NCBI RefSeq assembly: GCF_002072175.1
Contig: NZ_MVIV01000002.1
Span: forward strand, 1-64,000
From: Actinomyces gaoshouyii
GTDB lineage: Bacteria > Actinomycetota > Actinomycetes > Actinomycetales > Actinomycetaceae
Reading direction: 5' to 3'
DNA: 64,000 bases
In this document: positions 42,540 to 51,547 of the stretch, piece after piece
How the letters are laid out: the number at the start of each line of letters is the position of its first letter
How positions within the stretch are numbered: the first letter of the stretch is position 1
Notes under the pieces: model-generated
Told to the model about the DNA's origin: nothing
Databases searched by the model: none
What the model saw: the letters and a program-made list of their open reading frames with translations, nothing else
Position numbers and translations under genes: made by a program

Positions 42540-44488
42540 TGGGGGTGTCCTTCCTCGGGGGCGGCGGGCGCCGGGTCGGTGGTGGGGCCGGCGGGCGCCC
42601 CGGGGCGGGCGCCGTCGGGGACGCGGACGGTCTGCGGCTGCGGGGCCGTGCGGCGCTTGGGGGCGGTGGCCCGGGTGGAGCCGGTGGCGAGGTCCGGCAT
42701 GGTGATGAGATCCGGGCTGATGTAGCGCGGCGCGCTGGGCACAGCGGGCCGGGGCTCGATGGCCTCCCGGCCCTGGTCGGCCGAGGCGGCCGAGGCGATG
42801 ACGCCCTCGCGGGGCGGGGTGATGGGGTAGGAGCCGGTGAAACAGGCCAGGCAGAGCTCGTTGCCCGGCTGCCCGCTGGCCTCGATCATGCCGTCCACGG
42901 ACAGGTAACCGAGCGAGTCCGCGCCGATGGAGTCGCGGATCGCGTCCACGCTCATCGAGGTGGCGATGAGCTCGTCCCGGGTGGCGAAGTCGATGCCGTA
43001 GAAGCAGGGCCAGAGCACGGGCGGGGAGGAGATGCGGATGTGGACCTCGGCGGCGCCGGCCTCGCGGAGCATGCGCACGAGGGCCCGCTGGGTGTTGCCG
43101 CGCACGATGGAGTCGTCGACGACGACGAGGCGCTTGCCCTCGATGACCTCGCGCACGGGGTTGAGCTTGAGGCGGATGCCGAGCTGGCGCAGGGTCTGGG
43201 TGGGCTGGATGAAGGTGCGGCCCACGTAGGCGTTCTTCACCAGGCCCTGGGCGTAGGGGATGCCGGAGGCCTGGGCGTAGCCGATGGCGGCGGGGGTGCC
43301 GGACTCGGGAGTGGCGATGACGAGGTCGGCGTCGACGGCGTGCTCGCGGGCGAGGATGGCGCCCATGGTGTTGCGGGCGGTGATGATGGAGCGGCCCGCG
43401 ATGCGCGTGTCGGGGCGGGCGAGGTAGACGTACTCGAAGACGCATCCGGCGCGGCGGGCGGCGGCGAAACGGGTGGAGCGAACGCCGCCGCCATCGATCT
43501 CGATGAGCTCTCCGGGCTCGATCTCGCGCACGAAGCGGGCGCCGACGATGTCCAGGGCGGCGGTCTCGGAGGCGACCACCCACCCGGCGTCGAGCCGGCC
43601 CAGGACGAGGGGGCGCACGCCGTGGGGGTCGCGGGCGGCGTAGAGGGTGTGCTCGTCCATGAAGACCAGCGAGTAGGCGCCGCGCAGCATGGGAAGGACG
43701 AGCCGGGCGGCGGAGGCGACGTCGGGGGCGGGGCCGCCGTTCGCGTCCCCTGCCGGGGCGCCATCGGGGGCCGGGAGGAGGCCGGGCCAGGCCTCGGCGC
43801 GGTCAGCCGCGTGGTCCCAACCCGCGGGGGCGCCCGCGGTGGAGACGAGGTTCATGAGCGCGGCGATGACGGCGGTGTCGGTGGACGAGCCCCGGCCGAG
43901 CTCCCCGGTGAGGTCCTCGCCGCTGGCCGCGTGGACGGCCTCCATGAGCTCGCGCGTGTTGGTGAGGTTGCCGTTGTGGGTCAGGGCGAGGGTGGAGCCA
44001 GCCACGGGACCGAGCATCGGCTGGGCGTTCTCCCAGGTGGTGGCGCCGGTGGTGGCGTATCGGACATGGGCGACGGCCATGTGGCCGGCGAGGTTGGTCA
44101 GGACGGGGTCGTCGAAGACCTGGGAGACGAGGCCGAGGTCCTTGTAGACGCGGATGGAGGCGCCGTCGGTGGTGGCGATCCCGGCGGATTCCTGGCCGCG
44201 GTGCTGCAGGGCGTAGAGCCCGAAGTAGCACAGCCGGGAGACCTCCTCCCCGGGGGCCCAGACGCCGAAGACGCCGCACTCCTCGCGGATCCCGGGCTCG
44301 TCCTCGACCCGCGGATCAACGGTGCTCGGGCCCGGCGCCACCGCGCCGGCCCCGAGGTCCGCGGGGCGCCCGGGGCCCTCCGGGCGCCCAGGCGCGCGGT
44401 CGCCCCGGGAGGAGGCGGATGGAGTGGTGGAGCGGAAGGACGCGAGCGTGGGGATCTCACCGTGACGCACAGAGGCATCCTCCCACAC
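42536..44488 (-). CDS. purF: Amidophosphoribosyltransferase
   Basis: Commits PRPP to purines by transferring ammonia from glutamine to make phosphoribosylamine. The 650-residue protein has a ~70-residue N-terminal propeptide-like stretch, then the mature-type start ECGVFGVWAPG with the nucleophilic Cys (the glutaminase domain). The phosphoribosyl domain has VVDDSIVRGNTQRAL, the PRPP loop. Cysteines in CVFEY, CFYG and CLACF match the iron-sulfur cluster type. The C-terminal ~80 residues form an Ala/Pro-rich tail. The start GTG 44488 has GAGGGGA upstream; the annotated start could be a few codons further in. It begins only 12 bases after the GntP gene, yet is functionally unrelated, so a promoter inside that gene is likely. 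Confidence 0.95.
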   Translation of the reverse strand: MWEDASVRHGEIPTLASFRSTTPSASSRGDRAPGRPEGPGRPADLGAGAVAPGPSTVDPRVEDEPGIREECGVFGVWAPGEEVSRLCYFGLYALQHRGQESAGIATTDGASIRVYKDLGLVSQVFDDPVLTNLAGHMAVAHVRYATTGATTWENAQPMLGPVAGSTLALTHNGNLTNTRELMEAVHAASGEDLTGELGRGSSTDTAVIAALMNLVSTAGAPAGWDHAADRAEAWPGLLPAPDGAPAGDANGGPAPDVASAARLVLPMLRGAYSLVFMDEHTLYAARDPHGVRPLVLGRLDAGWVVASETAALDIVGARFVREIEPGELIEIDGGGVRSTRFAAARRAGCVFEYVYLARPDTRIAGRSIITARNTMGAILAREHAVDADLVIATPESGTPAAIGYAQASGIPYAQGLVKNAYVGRTFIQPTQTLRQLGIRLKLNPVREVIEGKRLVVVDDSIVRGNTQRALVRMLREAGAAEVHIRISSPPVLWPCFYGIDFATRDELIATSMSVDAIRDSIGADSLGYLSVDGMIEASGQPGNELCLACFTGSYPITPPREGVIASAASADQGREAIEPRPAVPSAPRYISPDLITMPDLATGSTRATAPKRRTAPQPQTVRVPDGARPGAPAGPTTDPAPAAPEEGHPQ

Positions 44489-44500
44489 CCCGTCCCCTCT

Positions 44501-45958
44501 TCAGACGACGAGCCACATCGCGGCGGTCAGGAGGAACCCGATCAATCCGGCGATGGTCGACAGCGCCGTCCACGTCCGCAGCCCGTCCTTGACGGACAGG
44601 CCCATGTACTTCGTGACGATCCAGAACCCGGAGTCGGAGATATGCGACAGGCCGAGCGCCCCGAAGCCGATGGCCATCTGGATGAGGACGACCTGGAGGG
44701 GCGAGTAGCCGCCGGTAGCGACGGCGTCGGCCAGCAGTCCGCCGGTGGTGAGGATCGCGACCGTGGCCGAGCCCTGCGAGGCCCGCAGCGCCAGGGAGAT
44801 GACGAAGGCGGTGACCAGGATCGGCATATTGGCGTCCACGAGCACCCCGGACAGCGCCTTGCCGATCCCGCTGGCCACGAGGACGGAGGCGAAGACGCCC
44901 CCGGCGCCGGTGACGAAGACGATCGTGGCGACGTCGGGCAGGGCGGAGTCCAGGACCGTGCCGCGCTGCTCCAGGTCCCAGCGCTGCTGGTGGCCCACCA
45001 CGACGTAAGCGAGCAGGACTGCGGTCAGCAGCGCCGTCGTCGAGGAGCCGATGAAGCCCAGCACCCCGTGGGCGGTGCTCCCCTTCTCGACCATCATCTG
45101 CCCGACGGTCCCCAGCATCATCTGGGCGATGGGCTCGATGATGAGGAGGATGACGGTGAGCGGCCCGGTGGCGCGGGGACGGGCGATGGCCCCGCCCGGC
45201 GCGTAGGTCGACTCGGCGCTCTCCTGCGCGGAGCCCAGCGAGCTGCCGTCCAGGACGATGCTGTCCACCTTGAACAGCTTCGAGGCGTAGTAGGAGGCGA
45301 CGGCGACCAGGGCGCACACGGGCAGGGAGGCCATGGTCAGCAGCCCGACATCGGCCCCCAGGGTCGCGGCGGAGGCCACCGGTCCGGGGTGGGGCGGGAC
45401 GACGACGTGCAGCGCCATGAGGGTGGCGGCGACCGGCAGCCCGATCCTGAGCGGGTTGATCCTGGCGATGTGGGCGAAGCCGAAGACGATCGGCGCAAGG
45501 ATGATGAAGCCGACATCGAAGAAGATCGGGATGCCCAGGATGAAGGAGGCCGCGGTCACGGCTGCGATGACGCGTTGCCTGCCCAGCATGCGGGTGAAGC
45601 GGTCGGCGAGGATCTCCGCGCCTCCGGCGGCCTCGATCACGCGCCCCAGGATCGCCCCCAGGCCCACGATCATCGCCACGGTCCCCAGGGTCTTGCCCAT
45701 GCCGTTGGTCATGGTGGTCACGACGTCGCCCACGGGGATGCGGGCGGCGAGCGCCAGGCCCATGGAGACCAGGAGCATGGCGACGAAGGCGCTCATCTTG
45801 GCCTTGATGACCAGGAGGAGCAGAACGGCGATGGCCGCTGCGGCCAGGAGCAGCAGGACGGGCGCGGACAGGACGGGCTCGGGGGGTTCCTCGCCGGCCA
45901 TGGGCAGTATGGAGGCGAGCACCGGGGCCAGGCCCGGGCTCAGCGCGACGGCGCTCAT
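44501..45958 (-). CDS. GntP-family gluconate/sugar-acid permease
   Basis: Proton-coupled permease for gluconate-like sugar acids; here probably for a four-carbon acid such as threonate or erythronate. The 485-residue protein has about 13-14 membrane segments. Typical GntP pieces are PVLLLLAAAAIAVLLLLVIK at the start, ARIPVGDVVTTMTNGMGKTLGTVAMIVGLGAILGRV, IPIFFDVGFIILAPIVF, and VVVPPHPGPVASAATLGAD. The ATG overlaps the upstream dehydrogenase stop as ATGA, placing it last in the sugar-acid operon. Its stop lies 12 bases ahead of purF. Substrate choice follows from the neighbours, not from the transporter itself. Confidence 0.9.
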   Translation of the reverse strand: MSAVALSPGLAPVLASILPMAGEEPPEPVLSAPVLLLLAAAAIAVLLLLVIKAKMSAFVAMLLVSMGLALAARIPVGDVVTTMTNGMGKTLGTVAMIVGLGAILGRVIEAAGGAEILADRFTRMLGRQRVIAAVTAASFILGIPIFFDVGFIILAPIVFGFAHIARINPLRIGLPVAATLMALHVVVPPHPGPVASAATLGADVGLLTMASLPVCALVAVASYYASKLFKVDSIVLDGSSLGSAQESAESTYAPGGAIARPRATGPLTVILLIIEPIAQMMLGTVGQMMVEKGSTAHGVLGFIGSSTTALLTAVLLAYVVVGHQQRWDLEQRGTVLDSALPDVATIVFVTGAGGVFASVLVASGIGKALSGVLVDANMPILVTAFVISLALRASQGSATVAILTTGGLLADAVATGGYSPLQVVLIQMAIGFGALGLSHISDSGFWIVTKYMGLSVKDGLRTWTALSTIAGLIGFLLTAAMWLVV

Positions 45959-46878
45959 GCCGGCGCCTCCCCGGACCGGTCGGCCCCGCCCGCCTCTCCC
46001 CGGCTCGGCGCCACCACCGTGATGATGCTGGAGTCGTCCCGGGCGGCCAGCCCGCGCAGGGCGCCCTGGAGGTAGAGCTGCTCGGCGGCGGCCGCGACGG
46101 GGGTGGACAGGCCGGCGCCCTTGGCGGCCGCGGTGACGATGCCCATGTCCTTGACGAAGATGTCGAGGCGGGAGCGGACCTCGGCGCCCTCGGCGTCGTA
46201 GGCCTGGAGCATGCGGGGGCCGCGGTCGCCGAGCATGAAGGACTCGGCCGCGCCGGCCATGAGGGCCCGCAGGGCCGCCTCGGGGTCGAGGCCGAGTGCT
46301 CGGGCCAGGGCGAGGGCCTCGCCGGCGGCGGCGATGTGGACGCCGCACAGGAGCTGGTTGACGGTCTTCATGGACTGGCCGTAGCCGGGGGCGTCGCCCA
46401 CGCGCACGAGGGTGGAGGCCATGGCGTCCAGGACGTCGTGGGCGCGCTGCCAGGCGTCGTCGTCGGCGCCGACGACGACGAGGAGGTCCCCCTGGCCGGC
46501 GCGCGCGGGGCCGCCGGAGACGGGGGCGTCGATGAGGGCGAGGCCCGCGTCGGCCAGGCGCGCGGCGACGTCCTTGACGCCCTCGCCGACGGTGGAGGTG
46601 AGCAGGACGATGGCGCCGGGGCGCATGGCGGAGGCGATCCCGGTCGGGCCGAAGAGGAGTTCGTCGAGCTGGGCCTGGTTGCGCACGGCGACGAGGACGA
46701 CGTCGGCTCCGGAGGCGGCCTCGGCGGCGCCTGCCGAGGGCGCGACCCCGGCCCGGGAGGCGAGGTCCATGCGCTCGGGGGCGATGTCGAAGCCGGTGAC
46801 GGTGAAGGCGGTTGCCAGGTGGGTGGCCATGGGCAGCCCCATGGCCCCCAATCCGAGGACGGCGACGGTAGTGGTCAT
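45955..46878 (-). CDS. ltnD: 3-hydroxyisobutyrate dehydrogenase-family oxidoreductase (L-threonate dehydrogenase-like)
   Basis: A 307-residue NAD-dependent dehydrogenase of the beta-hydroxyacid family. It has the nucleotide-binding start VAVLGLGAMGLPMATHL (GxGxMG), the substrate motif DAPVSGGPARAGQG, the catalytic-lysine region GYGQSMKTVNQLLCG, and the DIFVKDMG tail motif. Next to an OtnK-type kinase it is most like L-threonate or D-erythronate dehydrogenase (LtnD/DenD), producing a 2-oxo-tetronate. Tartronate semialdehyde reductase is the alternative. Middle gene of the operon, 33 bases from the kinase gene and overlapping the permease. Confidence 0.85.
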   Translation of the reverse strand: MTTTVAVLGLGAMGLPMATHLATAFTVTGFDIAPERMDLASRAGVAPSAGAAEAASGADVVLVAVRNQAQLDELLFGPTGIASAMRPGAIVLLTSTVGEGVKDVAARLADAGLALIDAPVSGGPARAGQGDLLVVVGADDDAWQRAHDVLDAMASTLVRVGDAPGYGQSMKTVNQLLCGVHIAAAGEALALARALGLDPEAALRALMAGAAESFMLGDRGPRMLQAYDAEGAEVRSRLDIFVKDMGIVTAAAKGAGLSTPVAAAAEQLYLQGALRGLAARDDSSIITVVAPSRGEAGGADRSGEAPA

Positions 46879-46911
46879 GATGATCTCCTGATCTGGTGGG
46901 GGCGCGGCTTC

Positions 46912-48336
46912 TCAGGGGGTTGTGTTGAGGGTCTTGACGACGACGGCGAGGGAGTCGTCGTCGCCGACATTGCCGGCGAAGACGATGTAGGGGACCCCGG
47001 CGGCGGGCCCGTCCTGGGGCTCCCACAGCGAGACGATCCCGGGGAGCATGGGGCCGCGGACGATCGCCCGGCTGATGCCCAGGCCCTTGGAGGCGACATC
47101 GGATGAGGTGATGCCGCCCTTGGCGATGACGAAGCGGGGGCAGCGCGCCGCGACGATGCGCTGGACGACCTCGACGACGGCCGCTGAGACGCGCCGGGCG
47201 AAGTCGAGGGACTCCTCGGGGTCCTTCCCGGGCACGAAGGCCCCGCCGCGGCGCACGACGACGTTGCCGTCCGCCAGGGTGGCGGCGGCGCGGTGGGCGA
47301 TATCCAGGACGTGGGCATCGCGTCGCTGCGGGTCGAGGATGGTGGGGACGTCGAGGACGAGCTCAGGGGTGGCGGTGTCCGCGTGCAGGGCGTCGACCTG
47401 CCGGCCCGTCAGGCCGACGTGGGAGCCGATGACGATGAGGCCGCCCCGGGCGTCGGTGGCCGGGGCCGTGCTCGCGGGCTGGGCCTGGTCGGGGGTGAGC
47501 GGGGGGTGGGGCCTCTGGCCGATGCGGGCGCGCACGAAGGGCGGTCCGACGCGGTAGACGAAGGTGGACCCCGACTCCTCGGCCCTCTGGAGGGCCAGGG
47601 CGAGCAGCAGGAGGTCGTTCTCCTCGGCGCAGTCCACGGCGATGGGGGCGCGGTCCCGTGCGCCGCGCAGGGCCGCGACGACGGCGTCGGGGTCGGTGCG
47701 CAGCGCAGCCAGGTCGATGACGATGACATCGCCGGCCGCCGTGGCGCCCCCGGTCTTCTCCTCGACCCAGGCGGCGAGTTCGGAGGAGCGGTAGCCGAAG
47801 GTCCTGTCCCGGGCAAACTCGGTCTGGCCGACGGGGACGTACCCGGTGGTCGGGGAACCGGCGTAATGAGTGCCGTGGACGGTGATCCGCCCCGCGTCGG
47901 CAAAGGCCGGCGACAGGATGATGCCGTCGACGCGGGCGCCGTCGGCCTCGACGAGGTCGGCGATGGTGTCGGGCTCGAGGGGGTAGTGGCCGCGCAGGGT
48001 GGAGTCCGAGCGGGAGACGAAGGCGACGGCGCGCCCGGTCGCCCGGGAGGCCTCCAGGGCGTGGGTGACGACCTCGGTGTTGACTCTGGCCGCGTCCCGG
48101 GGGTCCAGGGACCGCGAGTTGGTCATGACGTAGACGGCGGGGGCGCCGGTGCTCAGCGCCCAGGTGAGGTCGGCGACGCTCCAGCCGGTGACCACGGGCA
48201 GGTCGGCGACGGACTGGGTGCCGGTGGGGTCGTCGTCGAGGACGATGAGGACGCGGTTGAGTCCTTCGGTGATGGCGGCGCGGTCGACGCGGGGGCCCTG
48301 CGGGATCCCCGCGGTGAGCTCGTCGAGGGTGATCAT
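46912..48336 (-). CDS. otnK: Four-carbon acid-sugar kinase (OtnK/DUF1537 type)
   Basis: A 474-residue kinase of the DUF1537 family, which phosphorylates 2-oxo- or 3-oxo-tetronate derivatives. The nucleotide and sugar sites are recognisable: VLIVLDDDPTGTQSVADLPVVT at the N-terminus, FVSRSDSTLRGHYPLE, and the C-terminal IAKGGITSSDVASKGLGI. ATG 48336 is chosen with AAGGAG nearby; upstream frames lack such a site. First gene of the operon kinase-dehydrogenase-permease. The site shared with the GntR promoter lies 17 bases upstream. The aldolase/decarboxylase needed to finish the pathway is not in this cluster. Confidence 0.87.
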   Translation of the reverse strand: MITLDELTAGIPQGPRVDRAAITEGLNRVLIVLDDDPTGTQSVADLPVVTGWSVADLTWALSTGAPAVYVMTNSRSLDPRDAARVNTEVVTHALEASRATGRAVAFVSRSDSTLRGHYPLEPDTIADLVEADGARVDGIILSPAFADAGRITVHGTHYAGSPTTGYVPVGQTEFARDRTFGYRSSELAAWVEEKTGGATAAGDVIVIDLAALRTDPDAVVAALRGARDRAPIAVDCAEENDLLLLALALQRAEESGSTFVYRVGPPFVRARIGQRPHPPLTPDQAQPASTAPATDARGGLIVIGSHVGLTGRQVDALHADTATPELVLDVPTILDPQRRDAHVLDIAHRAAATLADGNVVVRRGGAFVPGKDPEESLDFARRVSAAVVEVVQRIVAARCPRFVIAKGGITSSDVASKGLGISRAIVRGPMLPGIVSLWEPQDGPAAGVPYIVFAGNVGDDDSLAVVVKTLNTTP

Positions 48337-48352
48337 GCTCGCTCCTTTGCGA

Positions 48353-48367
48353 CAAGTCCTCTGATGA
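48353..48367. promoter_or_regulatory. Candidate GntR operator upstream of otnK
   Basis: The sequence CAAGTCCTCTGATGA differs in one base from the site at 49265-49279 ahead of the regulator gene. It starts 17 bases upstream of the otnK ATG, against 18 for the regulator gene. A likely -10 box (TATTCAT on the minus strand) is adjacent. Confidence 0.6.
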
Positions 48368-48428
48368 ATATCTGGCGAGTATGCGGGGCGCGTCCGCGAG
48401 GACCGGGGACGGGGCGGGGTGGCGCGGT

Positions 48429-49247
48429 TCAGGAGCCGCGGGGAGTCGGAAGGGCCGGGAGGACCGGAGGGGCGGGGTCGGGCGGGCACGTGGGCGGCCC
48501 GCCATCGCAGCCCTCGATCGGCCCCGATGCGACCGGAACGGTGGGGACGATCGGGGTGTGGGAGAGCAGGTCGTTGCTCGTCTGCTCCATATGCGCCCGC
48601 ATGGCCGCCTTGGCGGCATCGGGCGATCCGGCGCGCAGGGCGAACAGGATGCGCTCGTGCTGCTCGATGGCGTGGCTCCTGACCTCCGGGTGGGCCGAGG
48701 TCACGAGCCTGGCGCGCATGAGCTCCTCGCGCAGCGGGGCGTAGGTGCCCACGACGAGCGGGTTTCCGGCCGCGTGGATGAGCAGGTCGTGGAAGTCGAG
48801 GTCGGCCCGGGCGGCGGCCTCGACGTCGTCGCGCTGGTGGGCGCGGCGCAGGTCGCCGATGGCGCGGCCCATGGCATCGAGCTGGTCCGGGGTACGGCGA
48901 GCGGCGGCGAGACCCGCTGAACCGACCTCGAGCATGCGGCGCGCCTCGAGCAGGGCCAGGCCAACCTCGCGCTCGTCGCGGCGGGCGCGCTCGAGCATGA
49001 GCAGGCCCGCCAGGTCCGTCCAGCGGTCCGGGTCGACGACGTAGGTGCCCGAGCCCTGGCGGGAGCGCAGGACGCCGCGGGCGACGAGGACCTTGATGGC
49101 CTCGCGCACGGTGAGGCGCGAGACCTGGAGGTCCTCGGCCAGGGAGGCCTCGGCGGGCAGCGCGCCGCCCGGCCGGTAGGTGCCGGCGACGACGCGGGCG
49201 AGGAGGGTGTCGACGATGACTGCGACGATGCTGACGCGACCGTTCAT
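48429..49247 (-). CDS. GntR-family (FadR/FCD type) transcriptional regulator
   Basis: A 272-residue regulator that probably controls the neighbouring sugar-acid operon. The N-terminal winged helix (residues ~10-75) has GALPAEASLAEDLQVSRLTVREAIKVLVARGVLRSRQGSGTYV, the GntR signature. The FCD ligand domain (residues ~90-230) shows EARRMLEVGSAGLAA and the metal-binding pattern DLDFHDLLIHAAGNP, H around SAHPEVRSHAIEQHERI. The last ~40 residues are a Pro-rich tail. ATG 49247 follows GGAGG. Probably a repressor released by the sugar acid or its product. Transcribed in the same direction as the operon, 92 bases upstream of otnK. Confidence 0.9.
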   Translation of the reverse strand: MNGRVSIVAVIVDTLLARVVAGTYRPGGALPAEASLAEDLQVSRLTVREAIKVLVARGVLRSRQGSGTYVVDPDRWTDLAGLLMLERARRDEREVGLALLEARRMLEVGSAGLAAARRTPDQLDAMGRAIGDLRRAHQRDDVEAAARADLDFHDLLIHAAGNPLVVGTYAPLREELMRARLVTSAHPEVRSHAIEQHERILFALRAGSPDAAKAAMRAHMEQTSNDLLSHTPIVPTVPVASGPIEGCDGGPPTCPPDPAPPVLPALPTPRGS

Positions 49248-49263
49248 GCCGCCTCCCGTCCCC

Positions 49264-49284
49264 TCAAGTCCTCAGATGACTTGA
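49264..49284. promoter_or_regulatory. Candidate operator ahead of the gntR gene
   Basis: A perfect inverted repeat TCAAGTC-CTCAGAT-GACTTGA. It overlaps the 15-bp sequence also found before otnK. It lies 17 bases upstream of the regulator's ATG, so autoregulation is likely. Confidence 0.6.
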
Positions 49285-49370
49285 TGTACGTTACGGCAGT
49301 CACACCTGACGCGCAAGGGCTCGCGCCCCTCCACCCGGGCTCCGCGCCGGGAGCGACCCGGCCGCCGCGC

Positions 49371-50954
49371 TCACCTGTCCGCTTCCAGCCGGAAGCGCGT
49401 CCTACCGGCGGCGACGTCGACCGATTCGAGCCGGACGCGCACGTCCTGACCGACGGGCAGGCTCCGGCCGACAACCGTGCCGCGCACCGCCGGATCGTCG
49501 AGCATGACCTCGCCGCGCCCGTCGCGCTCGGAGGTGATGACGGCGTCGAAGACCTCCCCCTCGTGCCCGGCCAGGACGAGGGCCTCGATGGCGTCGATGG
49601 CGCCCCTGCTGGCGGCGCTCGCCCGCCGCCCCGTCGTCGCCATCGTCTCGGGCAGGCCCGGCAGCGCCTCCACCACCCAGTCGGGCGCACCGCGCCCGTC
49701 GCAGGCGGCGAGGCAGGCCTCGAGGCCGTAGCGGTCGACGAGCCTGCGCAGCGGCGCGGTGACGTGGGCGTAGCGGGAGGCGATGGCCGCGTGCTGGGCC
49801 TCGCCGTCGGCAAGCGGCTCACCGCCGGGCAGGAGGGTGAGGTAGCCCGAGCCGCGGAAGAGGGTGAGGGCGTGATCCATGAAGGCCAGGTGCGCGGGGT
49901 CGGAGGCGTCCAGGCCGCGCACGAGCTCGGCGTAGGGGACGGTGGCGGGCCAGTCGATGCGCAGCGCCCGGGCGACGCGGCGCAGCCGGCGCCGATCCTC
50001 CTCGGCGGCGGGCGGCATGGTGCGCAGGACACCGACGCCGGCGTCCGCCATGATCCGCGCGGCGCAGATCCCGGTGAGCAGGGAGATCTGGGCGTTGAAG
50101 CCCTCGACGGCGACCGGCACGCGGAAGACGAGGCGGTAGGCCTCGCCGTCGCGCTCGATCTCGTGCTCCGGGGCGGGCAGGGACACGCCTCCGCGGGCGG
50201 CCTCGCGCTGCTGGCGCAGGGTGCCGATAGTGGCCAGCAGGGCGGGCAGTTCGGCGGGGACAGCGCCCGGGAGGGGCGTGCCGGTATCGAGCGCGGCCTG
50301 GACCTCCTGGTAGGTCAGGCGCGCGAGCGAGCGCACGAGCGCCCGCTCCACGTGGGCTGCGACGATGGCGCCGGCGGCGTCGAGGTCGATCGTCCACAGG
50401 CAGGCGGGGCGCTCCTGGTCGGGCAGGAGGGAGGCGGCGCCGTGGGCGAGCACGGGCGGGTGCAGGGGCGTGGAGGCGTCGGGCAGGTAGACGGTCTCCC
50501 CGCGGCGCGCGAGCTCGGCGTCGAGGCTCCCGCCGGGGGTCACGAAGGTGGCCAGGGAGGCGATGGCGTAGGAGATCCGGTAGGCGGCCCTCCCCGCGCC
50601 GGGGTCGGAGGCGGCGCCGCACGGCCCGGGGGCTCCCCCACTCGCCGCGGCGGGCCCCGGGAGCGCGTCGGCATCGAGGCGCTCCAGGGCGACGGCCTGG
50701 TCGAGGTCCATGGAGCCGGGCGGATCGATGGTCACCAGGGGCAGGTCACGGGCGTCGCGGGCTCCCGCGGCCAGGAGGCGCGCCGGGCCGCCGGCCCGCC
50801 ATGCGGCGGCGGCCGCCTCCGCCTCGGCGAGCGCGTCGGCGGGGAATCCCTCGGCCCCGGAATCGGGGATCTCGTAGCGCTCGCGCAGGGCGGCGAGCGC
50901 GGCGACGACGGGTCCGGGCGGTGCGGTGAAGCTGCTGAGGCGGGCGCGGCTCAT
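49371..50954 (-). CDS. RNB-domain ribonuclease (RNase II/R family)
   Basis: A 527-residue 3'-5' exoribonuclease-type protein. The catalytic RNB core contains LVTIDPPGSMDLDQAVALE, where the Asp residues of IDPPGSMDLDQA bind the metal, and later RYAHVTAPLRRLVDRYG, the conserved R-Y motif. N-terminal cold-shock and C-terminal S1 domains are much reduced compared with RNase R; the end SERDGRGEVMLDDPAVRGTV could be a small S1-like barrel. This compact form is common in Actinobacteria. ATG 50954 with no obvious strong ribosome-binding site. It stands alone downstream of the sterol-carrier-like gene. Confidence 0.9.
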   Translation of the reverse strand: MSRARLSSFTAPPGPVVAALAALRERYEIPDSGAEGFPADALAEAEAAAAAWRAGGPARLLAAGARDARDLPLVTIDPPGSMDLDQAVALERLDADALPGPAAASGGAPGPCGAASDPGAGRAAYRISYAIASLATFVTPGGSLDAELARRGETVYLPDASTPLHPPVLAHGAASLLPDQERPACLWTIDLDAAGAIVAAHVERALVRSLARLTYQEVQAALDTGTPLPGAVPAELPALLATIGTLRQQREAARGGVSLPAPEHEIERDGEAYRLVFRVPVAVEGFNAQISLLTGICAARIMADAGVGVLRTMPPAAEEDRRRLRRVARALRIDWPATVPYAELVRGLDASDPAHLAFMDHALTLFRGSGYLTLLPGGEPLADGEAQHAAIASRYAHVTAPLRRLVDRYGLEACLAACDGRGAPDWVVEALPGLPETMATTGRRASAASRGAIDAIEALVLAGHEGEVFDAVITSERDGRGEVMLDDPAVRGTVVGRSLPVGQDVRVRLESVDVAAGRTRFRLEADR

Positions 50955-50999
50955 GGGGCGAACCTACCGCGTCGGCGGCGCGCACTGGTGGAGGCGGGA

Positions 51000-51401
51000 T
51001 CAGGCGGGCATGAGGGGCAGGTAGGGGCTGAGGTCGCAGCGCTCCCCCGAGGCCATCAGGGCCCCCGAATCCGTGGCGTCCTCCCAGGCCAGGCGGCCGG
51101 TGGCCAGGGCGAGCCAGGTGTCGGCATCGGTCTCGACGACGCTGGGCGGGGTGCCGCGCCGGTGGGTGGTCCCGGCAACGGCCTGAGTGGCTCCGTAGGG
51201 CGGGACGCGGACCTCGACGCTGCGGCCCGGCGCGCAGGCGGCGAGCTCCTCGAGCATGTAGCGAACGGCGGTGGCGAGCACCCGGCGATCGACGGCGGCC
51301 GACCGCGCCTGGGCCCCCTCCCTCGCGCCGGCTCCGGCGACGGCCCAGGCGCGAACGGCGGAGGCGCCGTCGGAGGGGTCGATGCGTCGTCGTGCCGGCA
51401 T
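51000..51401 (-). CDS. Sterol carrier family (SCP2-like) protein
   Basis: A 133-residue soluble protein, actinobacterial sterol-carrier family. Recognisable pieces are [36 protein letters not shown] and the late [14 protein letters not shown] followed by [13 protein letters not shown]. The fold is expected to bind a hydrophobic ligand; no enzyme activity is suggested. ATG 51401 is the start; no strong ribosome-binding site is visible. It sits 45 bases upstream of the RNB gene in the same direction. Confidence 0.82.
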   Translation of the reverse strand: MPARRRIDPSDGASAVRAWAVAGAGAREGAQARSAAVDRRVLATAVRYMLEELAACAPGRSVEVRVPPYGATQAVAGTTHRRGTPPSVVETDADTWLALATGRLAWEDATDSGALMASGERCDLSPYLPLMPA

Positions 51402-51489
51402 GGGCTGAAGATACCCGAGCGCCCAGGACACGCGGAATGCGCGAACCGACCCGCAGTAGTGCCGCGATGGCGCCCAGCCGATGCGAAAT

Positions 51490-51529
51490 GTCCCGGGCCC
51501 CGCTCGCGACGGCGAACGGGGCCCGGGAC
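51490..51529 (-). terminator. Hairpin terminator of the fructose operon
   Basis: Arms GTCCCGGGCCCCG (51490-51502) and CGGGGCCCGGGAC (51517-51529) pair perfectly over 13 bases with a 14-base loop. It lies 19 bases past the fruA stop on the minus strand. Confidence 0.75.
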
Positions 51530-51547
51530 GTCGGCGCGGCGCGGGGA

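Noticed and set aside
42545-42705. A small plus-strand frame near the purF 3' end
   Set aside because: Low-complexity Gly/Arg shadow of purF codons without ribosome-binding site.
42545-46075. A 1176-codon plus-strand frame opposite purF and GntP
   Set aside because: Antisense shadow. It spans two unrelated convincing genes and has no domain.
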